Assembly (NCBI GenBank): GCA_030628975.1
Contig: DAOVPZ010000024.1
Coordinates: 1-10,964, forward strand
Direction of reading: 5' to 3'
Length of the DNA: 10,964 bases
Source of the DNA: Candidatus Cloacimonadota bacterium
GTDB taxonomy: Bacteria > Cloacimonadota > Cloacimonadia > JGIOTU-2
Positions 1 through 5,503 of this stretch are shown here, piece by piece; positions within the stretch are counted from its first letter, which is position 1; each line of letters starts with the position of its first letter. A program made the position numbers and the translations under genes. The notes below the pieces were generated by a model, which was not told the DNA's origin, ran no database searches, and worked only from the letters and a program-made list of their open reading frames with translations.

Positions 1-125
1 AGCGTATCAGTTATTATTTTGTCTTCGATATCTTCTTCAAATCCAATAAAATTGCTCTTTTTAGAACAGGATAATATAAACATTGATAATAAAATTGTGA
101 GAGAGATGATTTTTGCTTTATTCAT
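1..125 (-). CDS. Putative lipoprotein, N-terminal part only (runs off the window)
   Basis: A minus-strand frame opens with ATG at 123-125 and stays open for 41 codons to the window edge. The translation starts MNKAKIISLTILLSMFILSC, a short basic N-terminus, a hydrophobic core and a lipobox-like ILSC with the cysteine at residue 20. This is followed by a charged stretch (SKKSNFIGFEEDIEDKI). That is the pattern of a signal-peptidase-II lipoprotein, anchored in a membrane after lipidation. An AAGGA ribosome binding site lies about five bases upstream of the ATG. The gene points away from the origin and its upstream region is the pure A/T tract at 133-178, so its promoter must sit in or beyond the putative unwinding element. 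The function cannot be told from 41 residues, and the 3' part is missing only because the window ends. Confidence 0.65.
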   Translation of the reverse strand, partial: MNKAKIISLTILLSMFILSCSKKSNFIGFEEDIEDKIITDT

Positions 126-132
126 ATTTTCC

Positions 133-178
133 TTTATTAATATTATTTAATTAATATATTATATATATATATAATATA
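133..178. other. Candidate DNA unwinding element (46 bp pure A/T)
   Basis: Every base from 133 to 178 is A or T, including an alternating TA run near 159-172. It abuts two DnaA-box-like sites overlapping by one base (182-198), the arrangement expected for a DnaA-melted region. It could also serve as promoter DNA for the minus-strand lipoprotein gene beginning at 125. Confidence 0.6.
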
Positions 179-297
179 CGCTGTGGAAATGTGGAAAATT
201 ACTGAAAATCCATTAATACTGGGTAGATTATTCATTTTCTTATGTGGATATTTTTGTTGATATTTCTTTTTTATACACATTGAATAATTATTTTTTC

Positions 298-315
298 ATC
301 CGCCGTCTGGCGGAT
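298..315. repeat. Perfect GC-rich hairpin inside the DnaA-box cluster
   Basis: ATCCGCC (298-304) and GGCGGAT (309-315) are exact reverse complements around a GTCT loop. It lies 3' of dnaA, but the hairpin is followed on the minus strand by an A-run and not a T-run, so it does not look like a Rho-independent terminator for dnaA. It is a GC island in very AT-rich DNA and may be a dispersed palindromic repeat. Confidence 0.6.
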
Positions 316-415
316 TGTTAATTATTCACAGAAATTAACATATTATGTGAACAGATTTGTGGATAAGTTCATAAAAAGTATTGTTGGAGGATATAAGAGA
401 ACTATAGAAATATTT

Positions 416-1744
416 TTATACATTTATATTCTGAATTATTTCATTGATTTTTGATTTCAGGTTTGGATCATTGACTATCTTGTTTGATATGATTTTTTTT
501 GCGTGGATTATTGTTGTATGATCTTTTTTATTGTAATGATTTGCAATTTCAAGAAGTGAAGTATGAGGTATAAGTTTAGTAGAAAGATACATCGCAATCT
601 GGCGGGGGAAGGCAATTTCTTTTTTTCGGGTTGGTTCTTTTATCTGATTTTTGCCAATTTCAAAATATTTTGCTACCTCTTCTTGAATAATATCTAAAGT
701 AATTGGTTTTTTTCTGCTTGCTATCAGATCAGTAAGAATTTCTTTTACCTCATCAATTTTGATTTTATGAGGTTTGATTTTTTTATATGAGGTATAGGCT
801 AAAATTTTTATAAGAGAACCTTCAAGTTGTCTTACATTATCATCAAAAGTATTTGCAATATAATCAATAACTTCATTATTCAGAGTAACATCTTCTTCTA
901 TACATTTTTGTCGTAAAATAGCTACACGAGTTTCAAAATTTGGTCTTTTTATATCAGCAAGAAGTCCCCATTCAAAGCGAGAAATCAATCGTTCTTGCAA
1001 ATCCGGGATTTCTTTTGGAGGACGATCACTTGTTAGGATGAGTTGTTTTTTTGCATTATAAAGAGTATTGAAAGTATGAAAGAATTCTTCCTGACTTCCT
1101 TCTTTCCCAGAAAAAAAATGAATATCATCAATCATTAAAACATCAAAATTGCGAAATCTTTTTCTGAAATTGATAATTGTATTTGTTTGGATAGCAGATA
1201 TCATTTCATTGATAAAATCCTGAGAAGCATTGTATAAAATATTTCTATTTCCTTTATTATTATTAATTAAAAAGTTTCCAATTGCTTGCATAAGATGAGT
1301 TTTACCCAGACCGACACCTCCATATATAAAAAGAGGATTGTATATTTTTCCTGGTTTATCAGCAACAGCTTGAGCAGCAGAATAAGCAAAATTATTATTA
1401 TCTCCAACCACAAAACGCTCAAAAGTATATCTTGGATTCAGCCCAGATTCCTTTGTATAATCTATAGTTCTTTTTAAAGTAGTTTTTTTTGTATTATTTG
1501 ATGAACCTATGAAGTTGATATCAATGTTTTGTGCAGTGAGATTATAAGCAATTTCTTCTAAAATAGATTTATAATGTTGATCGAGCCAGTCTGCAAAAAA
1601 TTTTGTTGGAGCTTTTATTGTAAGAGTATTATTTACTAAGCTAAATTCTTCTGCTTTTTCAAACCAAGTATTAAAAGTTTGAGAATCTACTTGCTTTTTA
1701 ATTTCAGGTAAAATTCTTTTCCAAAGACTATTTGATATTACCAT
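416..1744 (-). CDS. dnaA: Chromosomal replication initiator protein DnaA
   Basis: 442 residues, normal length for DnaA. DnaA binds 9-bp boxes at oriC, oligomerises with ATP and melts the origin. Domain I is residues 1 to about 75 (LWKRIL and WF-containing start), followed by a short linker. The AAA+ core has Walker A GGVGLGKT at 142-149, Walker B VLMIDDI near 202-208, sensor-I LTSD at 237-240 and the arginine-finger region ERLISRF at 251-257. The C-terminal DNA-binding domain carries the family signature DHTTIIHAKKI at 408-418. The ATG at 1742-1744 gives the expected N-terminus, but no strong Shine-Dalgarno sequence precedes it. DnaA boxes flank the gene on both sides, so autoregulation is likely. 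dnaN, often next, is absent: a lipoprotein gene follows beyond the origin DNA. Identification is secure. Confidence 0.99.
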   Translation of the reverse strand: MVISNSLWKRILPEIKKQVDSQTFNTWFEKAEEFSLVNNTLTIKAPTKFFADWLDQHYKSILEEIAYNLTAQNIDINFIGSSNNTKKTTLKRTIDYTKESGLNPRYTFERFVVGDNNNFAYSAAQAVADKPGKIYNPLFIYGGVGLGKTHLMQAIGNFLINNNKGNRNILYNASQDFINEMISAIQTNTIINFRKRFRNFDVLMIDDIHFFSGKEGSQEEFFHTFNTLYNAKKQLILTSDRPPKEIPDLQERLISRFEWGLLADIKRPNFETRVAILRQKCIEEDVTLNNEVIDYIANTFDDNVRQLEGSLIKILAYTSYKKIKPHKIKIDEVKEILTDLIASRKKPITLDIIQEEVAKYFEIGKNQIKEPTRKKEIAFPRQIAMYLSTKLIPHTSLLEIANHYNKKDHTTIIHAKKIISNKIVNDPNLKSKINEIIQNINV

Positions 1745-2043
1745 ATATTCACTATTTTAGGATTTGTAACTTAATGAAATAAAGCAAGGTAGTTTTGACA
1801 CAACAATTATTATCCACATCTTATCAACATTTTATACATATTTATACTTTACACCTATAAAGCAAGTTAGAATTAAAAACATCAATGGTAATTATCAGTT
1901 ATTCACATTGATTAGAAATTAATCATAAAAATATTTAACCAAAACAGGAAATATTTATTTAGGAATGTCAATAAAAAACAAAAATCTTGACACTAAAAAT
2001 ATCTCATCTGGATTCTAAATTTTAATTTTCAGGAGGATTTGTT
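1745..2043. other. dnaA-rpmH divergent intergenic region with DnaA boxes (second oriC half)
   Basis: The region separates the divergent dnaA and rpmH starts and has no gene. It contains a perfect TTATCCACA at 1810-1818, TTATCAACA at 1821-1829 and TTATACATA at 1832-1840 (one mismatch each to TTATNCACA), and TTATTCACA at 1899-1907. All four read on the plus strand. A 14-bp direct repeat brackets the first three boxes: ATAAAGCAAGGTAG at 1779-1792 and ATAAAGCAAGTTAG at 1857-1870. The boxes could control dnaA transcription, act as the second part of a split origin, or both. Confidence 0.7.
1987..2036 (+). promoter_or_regulatory. Candidate rpmH promoter and ribosome binding site
   Basis: TTGACA at 1987-1992 is a perfect -35 consensus. 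The -10 is unclear: GATTCT at 2011-2016 has 18-bp spacing but poor identity, and TCTAAA at 2014-2019 fits better but is too far away. AGGAGG at 2031-2036 lies seven bases before the rpmH GTG start and fixes that start. A second TTGACA at 1795-1800 has no convincing -10. Confidence 0.5.
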
Positions 2044-2178
2044 GTGAAAAGAACATATCAGCCACATAATAAAAGCAGAAAAAGAACACACGGTTTCAGA
2101 AAAAGAATGAGATCAAAAAGTGGCAGAAAAATCATAAATCGTAGAAGAGCTAAAAGAAGAAAAAGGATTTCTATTTAG
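2044..2178 (+). CDS. rpmH: 50S ribosomal protein L34
   Basis: 44 codons beginning with GTG, read as Met. The product starts MKRTYQPHNKSRKRTHGFRK and then has an RMRSKSGRKIINRRRAKRRK core, which is the L34 family pattern almost throughout. Length 44 is typical. L34 is a very basic protein of the large ribosomal subunit. The start is supported by AGGAGG seven bases upstream and by the conserved N-terminus KRTYQP. It is the first gene of the rpmH-rnpA-yidD-yidC cluster and is divergent from dnaA, the usual arrangement. The stop codon TAG is directly followed by a tandem array whose first triplet is TGA, so two stops stand in a row. It is too short for an ordinary ORF length cut-off. Confidence 0.97.
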   Translation: MKRTYQPHNKSRKRTHGFRKRMRSKSGRKIINRRRAKRRKRISI

Positions 2179-2370
2179 TGAACTGGTGAATTAGTGAACT
2201 GGTGAATTAGTGAACTGGTAAATTAGTGAACTGGTAAATTAGTGAACTGGTGAATTAGTAAACTGGTAAATTAGTGAACTGGTGAATTAGTAAACTGGTG
2301 AATTAGTGAACTGGTGAATTAGTGAACTGGTGAATTAGTGAACTGGTGAATTAGTGAACTGGTGAATTAG
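2179..2370 (+). repeat. Tandem array, 12 copies of a 16-bp unit, between rpmH and rnpA
   Basis: Twelve contiguous units of TGAACTGGTGAATTAG fill 2179-2370 exactly, with no spacer. Units 1, 2, 5, 7 and 9-12 are the consensus. Units 3 and 4 have A for G at position 10, unit 8 has A for G at position 2, and unit 6 has both. Each unit is itself two diverged 8-mers, TGAACTGG and TGAATTAG. Because 16 is not a multiple of three and the units hold TGA, TAG or TAA, every forward frame is closed. The array starts right after the rpmH stop and ends 14 bases before the rnpA start, so it separates two genes that are normally close together. Confidence 0.97.
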
Positions 2371-2384
2371 TTAATTTATATATT

Positions 2385-2723
2385 GTGAAAAGTATAAGAA
2401 AAAATCGTCAATTCAAGCAGTTCAAAGAAGATGGTAAAAGGTATAATAAAAGATTTTTTAGTCTTGTTGTGGTTAAAAATAATGATTATGATAAGACAGA
2501 TTTTGGACTTGCAGTTATTACATCAAAAAAAATTGGCAATGCAGTTAAAAGAAATAAAATCCGCAGATGGATAAAAGAATATTTTCGCAGGATAGAAAAT
2601 TTCATACCATTCAACATTAATTACTTGATAGTAACAAAACCAGGAATTTTTGAATATGGTCGTGATAATATTTTGAAAGATATAAAAAATGGTATTGAAA
2701 AGATTAGAAAAGAATATGTGTAA
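2385..2723 (+). CDS. rnpA: Ribonuclease P protein component
   Basis: 112 residues, normal for RnpA, which binds the catalytic RNase P RNA and aids removal of tRNA 5' leaders. The N-terminus MKSIRKNRQFKQFKEDGKRY fits the family. FGLAVITSKKIGNAVKRNKI leads into the diagnostic RNR-type motif (GNAVKRNKIRR, residues 51-61). The start is GTG at 2385. No Shine-Dalgarno sequence is placed properly: the nearest G-rich tract is GGTGA in the last tandem-repeat unit, about 19 bases upstream. The final codons overlap the likely yidD start by eight bases. Its expression relative to rpmH may depend on transcription or translation across the tandem array. Confidence 0.96.
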   Translation: MKSIRKNRQFKQFKEDGKRYNKRFFSLVVVKNNDYDKTDFGLAVITSKKIGNAVKRNKIRRWIKEYFRRIENFIPFNINYLIVTKPGIFEYGRDNILKDIKNGIEKIRKEYV

Positions 2724-2925
2724 ATCATTAATCAAAGTTATTGGTATATATCAGAAATATATTTCACCAATGTTTCGGGATACATGTAGATTTGTGCCTT
2801 CTTGTTCTGCTTATTCTAAATTGGCATTTGAGAAATTTGGCATTTTTAAGGGCTTATATTTATCAGCTTGGCGAATATTACGATGTAATCCTTATTGTAA
2901 AGGAGGAATTGATCCATTACCTTAA
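2716..2925 (+). CDS. yidD: Membrane protein insertion efficiency factor YidD
   Basis: 69 residues from the ATG at 2716: MCKSLIKVIGIYQKYISPMF, then a cysteine-rich part with CRFVPSCSAYS, and RILRCNPYCKGGIDPLP at the end. These are the YidD hallmarks (YQKYISP, C-x-PSCS-Y, LRCNP, GG-DP-P). YidD is a small membrane-associated protein that helps YidC-dependent insertion. A longer frame begins at ATG 2689, but the extra nine residues lie deep inside rnpA and are not family-like, so 2716 is preferred. That gives an eight-base overlap with the rnpA stop, typical of translational coupling. The AGGAGG at 2901-2906 encodes part of the conserved KGG and is too far upstream to serve yidC well. Confidence 0.93.
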   Translation: MCKSLIKVIGIYQKYISPMFRDTCRFVPSCSAYSKLAFEKFGIFKGLYLSAWRILRCNPYCKGGIDPLP

Positions 2926-2949
2926 TGGATAAAAGATATGGATAAAAGA
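2925..2949 (+). repeat. Duplicated yidC start: two copies of ATGGATAAAAGA
   Basis: ATGGATAAAAGA occurs at 2925-2936 and again at 2938-2949, one base apart. The first ATG overlaps the yidD stop (TAATG) and would encode only MDKRYG before a TAA at 2943-2945, inside the second copy. The second ATG begins yidC. It looks like a 13-bp tandem duplication that moved the coupled start out of frame. Confidence 0.85.
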
Positions 2950-4536
2950 ACAATACTTGCTTTATTACTGATTTTTATTGTATTTATTATTAGCAATAAA
3001 TTACTATGGAAGAAACCTCAACAAGAACAAATTGTTATTCAACAAAAGAAAGAAGTTGTATCTGAAACTATTACAGATAAAGAGTTGGAACCAAAAGAAC
3101 CAATCATTCCTCTTGGGGATAAAGAGGATTTTCAGGAAATATATATTAATGATAATATAGTATTAGAAAATGATGTAGTAAAAATTATTTTTACTAATAG
3201 AGGTGGAAATATCAAGCAGATTATATTAAAAAATATAATGAAAGATGATAAGATGACACCTGTTGAATTACTTTTGTCAGAAAAAGGATTATTAAATATT
3301 TACTTTATAACAGAGTCAGATAGTGTTAATCTGGGAAAACATAATTTAGCATATACCCAGAGAAATAATATAGTTGAATTTTATATTGAAGCCGAAGGCA
3401 TGAAGATAGTTCAGAAATCATTTCAACTTCACAATGATTATCAGCTTAGTATGAATCTAATGATTGAAGATTTTGGTGTGATTGAATCCTATAATTTAGG
3501 AATGGATTCAGGAGTATTTTTTGACCAGAAAGGAGATAAACGTTTCATAAGTTATATACAAACAGTATCTCAGATTGATAACAAAATTTCTAAGGTTGGA
3601 TTTAAAAAGGCTATTAAAGGCGAATTATTATATGGAAATGTTGATTGGACTGTTGTAAAATCTAAATATTTTATGATTGCCGCAATTCCTGACCGTCGGG
3701 TAAAATTAAGAGAAATTTCAATTTATACTGATAATAACTCATTACAGCAGATTTCAAGAATAGAGGTATCACGAATAAAAATTGATCATGACTTTAAATT
3801 TTATTTTGGTCCTGTTGATTATGATAATTTAAAAGCTATTGGTTTAGAAAAGTCTATAAGTTTTGGGATGTTAAAACCAATTAGTAAATTGATTCTAAAA
3901 TTACTGAAGTTTTTGTATAAACTTGTTCCAAATTATGGATTTGCTATTATAATATTATCAATAGTCCTGAAATTATTATTTTCTCCTTTAACTCATAAAA
4001 GTACTCAATCCACACAGAAGATGCAGCAAGTACAGCCATTAATTAAAGGGATTCAAGCTAAGTATAAAAATAATCCCCAGAAAGCTCAGAAAGAAATAAT
4101 GGCTCTTTATAAGGAACATGGCGTAAGCCCATTGGGTGGATGTTTGCCACTTCTTTTGCAGATGCCAGTTTTCTTTGCTTTATATCCTGTTTTGCAATCT
4201 ACCATTGCTCTAAGGCATGCAAATTTTATTCTCTGGATTAAAGATTTATCAATACCTGACCAATATTATATTCTACCAATTATTATGGGAATAAGTATGT
4301 TTTTACAGCAGAAGCTGATGTCTCCCAAACCGAGTCCAAATATGGATGAAAAACAGCTTGCACAAATAAAAACTCAAAAGATGATGATGTATGGCATGCC
4401 AATATTTTTAGTATTTATTTTTAAATCTCTTCCTGCTGGTTTAGTACTCTATTGGCTCTCATATAATATACTTTCCATTTTCGAACAGCTTTTAATAAGA
4501 AAAGGCGGAATGCAGAAGGCAAAATCCGAAATGTAA
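2938..4536 (+). CDS. yidC: Membrane protein insertase YidC (Oxa1 family)
   Basis: 532 residues. YidC inserts and folds inner-membrane proteins, alone or with Sec. An N-terminal membrane segment (residues 5-23) is followed by a large periplasmic domain (about 60-300), the Gram-negative form. The Oxa1 core starts near PNYGFAIIILSIVLKLLFSP (331-350), with K345 where E. coli has the groove arginine. It continues with the coiled QKMQQVQPLIKGIQAKYKNN, PLGGCLPLLLQMPVFFALYP (398-417) and later membrane segments near 443-457, 484-496 and 500-518. It follows yidD with a duplicated start motif and no good ribosome binding site, so coupling is likely. Odd feature: the last 11 codons and the stop region come from the left inverted repeat of the downstream cassette (4502-4533), so the tail GGMQKAKSEM is probably not ancestral. 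Confidence 0.97.
   Translation: MDKRTILALLLIFIVFIISNKLLWKKPQQEQIVIQQKKEVVSETITDKELEPKEPIIPLGDKEDFQEIYINDNIVLENDVVKIIFTNRGGNIKQIILKNIMKDDKMTPVELLLSEKGLLNIYFITESDSVNLGKHNLAYTQRNNIVEFYIEAEGMKIVQKSFQLHNDYQLSMNLMIEDFGVIESYNLGMDSGVFFDQKGDKRFISYIQTVSQIDNKISKVGFKKAIKGELLYGNVDWTVVKSKYFMIAAIPDRRVKLREISIYTDNNSLQQISRIEVSRIKIDHDFKFYFGPVDYDNLKAIGLEKSISFGMLKPISKLILKLLKFLYKLVPNYGFAIIILSIVLKLLFSPLTHKSTQSTQKMQQVQPLIKGIQAKYKNNPQKAQKEIMALYKEHGVSPLGGCLPLLLQMPVFFALYPVLQSTIALRHANFILWIKDLSIPDQYYILPIIMGISMFLQQKLMSPKPSPNMDEKQLAQIKTQKMMMYGMPIFLVFIFKSLPAGLVLYWLSYNILSIFEQLLIRKGGMQKAKSEM
4502..4533 (+). repeat. Left inverted repeat of the four-helix-bundle cassette
   Basis: The segment runs AAGGCGGAATGC, then A, GAAGGC, AAAATCCGAAATG. 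Its reverse complement resembles 4988-5020, the core CGGAATGC-GAAG---AAAT-CGGAATG being shared with small differences. It also has a direct partner at 4553-4582 on the same strand (about 24 of 30 bases equal). It lies inside the end of yidC. Confidence 0.75.
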
Positions 4537-4552
4537 AAAAAAGAATTTATAA

Positions 4553-4582
4553 GGTGGAATTCAGAAGGCTTAATCCAGAATG
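4553..4582 (+). repeat. Second direct copy of the cassette repeat, holding the start codon of the next gene
   Basis: GGTGGAATTCAGAAGGCTTAATCCAGAATG matches 4504-4533 in register, with both copies ending in ATG. In the first copy that ATG is the last yidC codon; in this copy it is the start codon of the four-helix-bundle gene. Confidence 0.75.
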
Positions 4583-4945
4583 AAGAGATTTGCTATTGAA
4601 TTGGAAAAAAGAACTCAAAAATTTTCTATAGATTTAATAAAAACTATATCGAAAATCGGGAATTCACCTGAATTAAAAATTATTAGATATCAAGTTGTAA
4701 AATCAGGAACTTCAATTGGTGCTAATTATAGGGAAGCAAATCGTGCTATAAGTAAAGCAGAGTTTAAAGTAAAAATATCAATCTGTGAGAAAGAAGCAAG
4801 TGAAACAGTTTATTGGCTTGAAATATTGGGAAGTATTTTGGACGAAAGTAATATCATAAAAAATATTAGCAAATTAAGCAAAGAAGCCAACGAATTATTA
4901 GCTATATTTATTTCTTCTGGAAAAAGTTTAAGTAATGACCGATAA
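4580..4945 (+). CDS. Four-helix-bundle protein (S23 / IVS-encoded protein family)
   Basis: 121 residues, the usual size for the family (TIGR02436). Its landmarks are the N-terminal LEKRTQKFSIDLIKTI, VVKSGTSIGANYREANRAIS (residues about 39-58), the KAEFKVKISICEKEASETVYWLEIL helix, and the C-terminal LSKEANELLAIFISS. Relatives are encoded in intervening sequences of some bacterial 23S rRNA genes and as stand-alone genes, and are related to the accessory Avd proteins of diversity-generating retroelements. Their own function is not settled. The ATG at 4580 lies inside a repeat copy, and the gene is bracketed by inverted repeats (4502-4533 and 4988-5020), suggesting it arrived as a small cassette after yidC. 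No reverse transcriptase or 23S rRNA is present here. Confidence 0.9.
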   Translation: MKRFAIELEKRTQKFSIDLIKTISKIGNSPELKIIRYQVVKSGTSIGANYREANRAISKAEFKVKISICEKEASETVYWLEILGSILDESNIIKNISKLSKEANELLAIFISSGKSLSNDR

Positions 4946-4987
4946 ATTTCCAAAAATTTTTTTTATTGGCAATAATTTTTTGTTTAT

Positions 4988-5020
4988 CATTCCGAATTTA
5001 AAACTTCGCATTCCGAATTT
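4988..5020 (-). repeat. Right inverted repeat of the four-helix-bundle cassette
   Basis: CATTCCGAATTT, AAAACTT, CGCATTCCGAATTT: two CATTCCGAATTT copies joined by a short spacer. Read on the minus strand it matches the left repeat at 4502-4533. It ends six bases before the SRP RNA, so TTTAAT at 5018-5023 at its edge may act as part of the SRP RNA promoter. Confidence 0.75.
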
Positions 5021-5025
5021 AATTT

Positions 5026-5296
5026 AGGGTGTGCTAAGTGGGAAGTTAGCGGTGTCCTGTAACCTGCAATCCGCTATAGCAGGACTGAATTCCTATCTGC
5101 GGAATTTGATAGCTGAGTTACTTTTATGCAAGTGATGGTGATAGTTAAGTCTAACGCAATCAGACTCTGTGAACCTTGTCAGAACCGGGAGGTAGCAGCA
5201 ATAAGCAGTAAGCCAGATGTGCCGTTAGTAAACTTGACTTGAGTTAACTACATAAAAGCGCTTAGAATAGAATAACAAGGATGGGTGCACACCCTT
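5026..5296 (+). ncRNA. ffs: Signal recognition particle RNA, large bacterial type with Alu domain
   Basis: About 270 nt. The ends pair: AGGGTGTGC (5026-5034) with GCACACCCT (5287-5295). The 5' part has the Alu-domain features GTGCTAAGTGGGAAGTTAGCGG, cut here as GTGCTAAG then TTAGCGGTGTCCTGTAACC, and TGCAATCCGCTATAGCAGGA, as in Bacillus-type scRNA. The Ffh-binding helix 8 is at about 5170-5205: GAACCTTGTCAGAACC, GGGA tetraloop (GNRA), GGTAGCAGCAATAAGC. The 3' part includes GATGTGCCG, GAGTTAACTAC and AAGCGCTTAGAATAG, which close the Alu side. With Ffh this RNA recognises signal sequences on ribosomes and targets them to the membrane; YidC, encoded just upstream, is one destination. End positions come from the terminal pairing and may be off by a few bases. 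Confidence 0.95.
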
Positions 5297-5401
5297 ACTA
5301 TAAAATTAGAAACTGAAAATGAAAAATGTAAAATTAAAACGTATTTTGGAATGCCTTAAAATTTTTAATTTTTCACCTGAAAATCTCCTTTCTTTATTTC
5401 A

Positions 5402-5496
5402 ATTCGGGGTATCCATTCTCCGTAGCAGTGCTACTGCGAAGGATGAAAACCCGAATCTACCCAATATGTGGGTAGCAACAGGTTTATCCTGTTGCT
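5402..5496. repeat. Cluster of three hairpins ahead of the radical SAM gene
   Basis: The 207 bases from 5297 to 5503 hold no credible gene. ATTCGGG 5402-5408 pairs with CCCGAAT 5450-5456 and encloses the palindromic GTAGCAGTGCTACTGC (5422-5437). CTACCC 5457-5462 pairs with GGGTAG 5470-5475. AGCAACAGG 5474-5482 pairs exactly with CCTGTTGCT 5488-5496 around TTTAT. No T-tract follows, so a terminator is not evident. The last stem ends seven bases before the start codon at 5504, where a ribosome binding site would lie. Confidence 0.7.
5421..5447 (+). repeat. Dispersed repeat GTAGCAG...GCTACTGC, copy 1
   Basis: CGTAGCAGTGCTACTGCGAAGGATGAA here corresponds to 10549-10581, which has six additional bases (AGCACT) in the middle. 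Outside that, 16 of the 18 bases on the right side agree. It is the tip of the larger hairpin at 5402-5456. Confidence 0.7.
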
Positions 5497-5503
5497 GCTT
5501 CTA

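Larger units (their letters stand above)
126..415. other. oriC: Probable oriC, dnaA-3' half: A/T tract plus DnaA boxes
   Basis: This stretch between dnaA and the lipoprotein gene holds no gene. Positions 133-178 are 46 bases without one G or C, a good candidate DNA unwinding element. Next come DnaA-box-like 9-mers: TGTGGAAAT 182-190, TGTGGAAAA 190-198, TGTGGATAT 243-251, TTATACACA 271-279, TTATTCACA 322-330 and TGTGGATAA 358-366. The last is the perfect consensus in reverse, and 271-279 and 322-330 fit TTATNCACA. A/T tract, box cluster and neighbouring dnaA together are the usual signature of a bacterial origin. A perfect GC-rich hairpin interrupts the box cluster (separate entry). Firing was not tested; the call rests on motif and context. 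Confidence 0.75.

Noticed and set aside
298..315. Rho-independent terminator of dnaA
   Set aside because: On the minus strand the hairpin is followed by an A-run, not a T-run.
386..390. GGAGG as a ribosome binding site for a plus-strand gene
   Set aside because: No start codon with an open frame follows; the next DNA is the antisense of the dnaA end.
1286..1477. Plus-strand frame of 63 codons
   Set aside because: It lies entirely antisense to dnaA, whose frame is certain, and has no family resemblance or ribosome binding site.
2179..2370. CRISPR-like array
   Set aside because: The units are contiguous 16-mers without spacers, so this is a simple tandem repeat.
2689..2715. Longer yidD start
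   Set aside because: The extra nine residues lie inside rnpA and do not resemble YidD N-termini; ATG 2716 gives the usual beginning.
4580..4945. Diversity-generating retroelement
   Set aside because: The four-helix-bundle protein is related to Avd, but no reverse transcriptase or template/variable repeat pair is present in the window.
5468..5503. Upstream start of the radical SAM gene
   Set aside because: The added residues are coded by a perfect hairpin and precede the conserved N-terminus, which begins at 5504.
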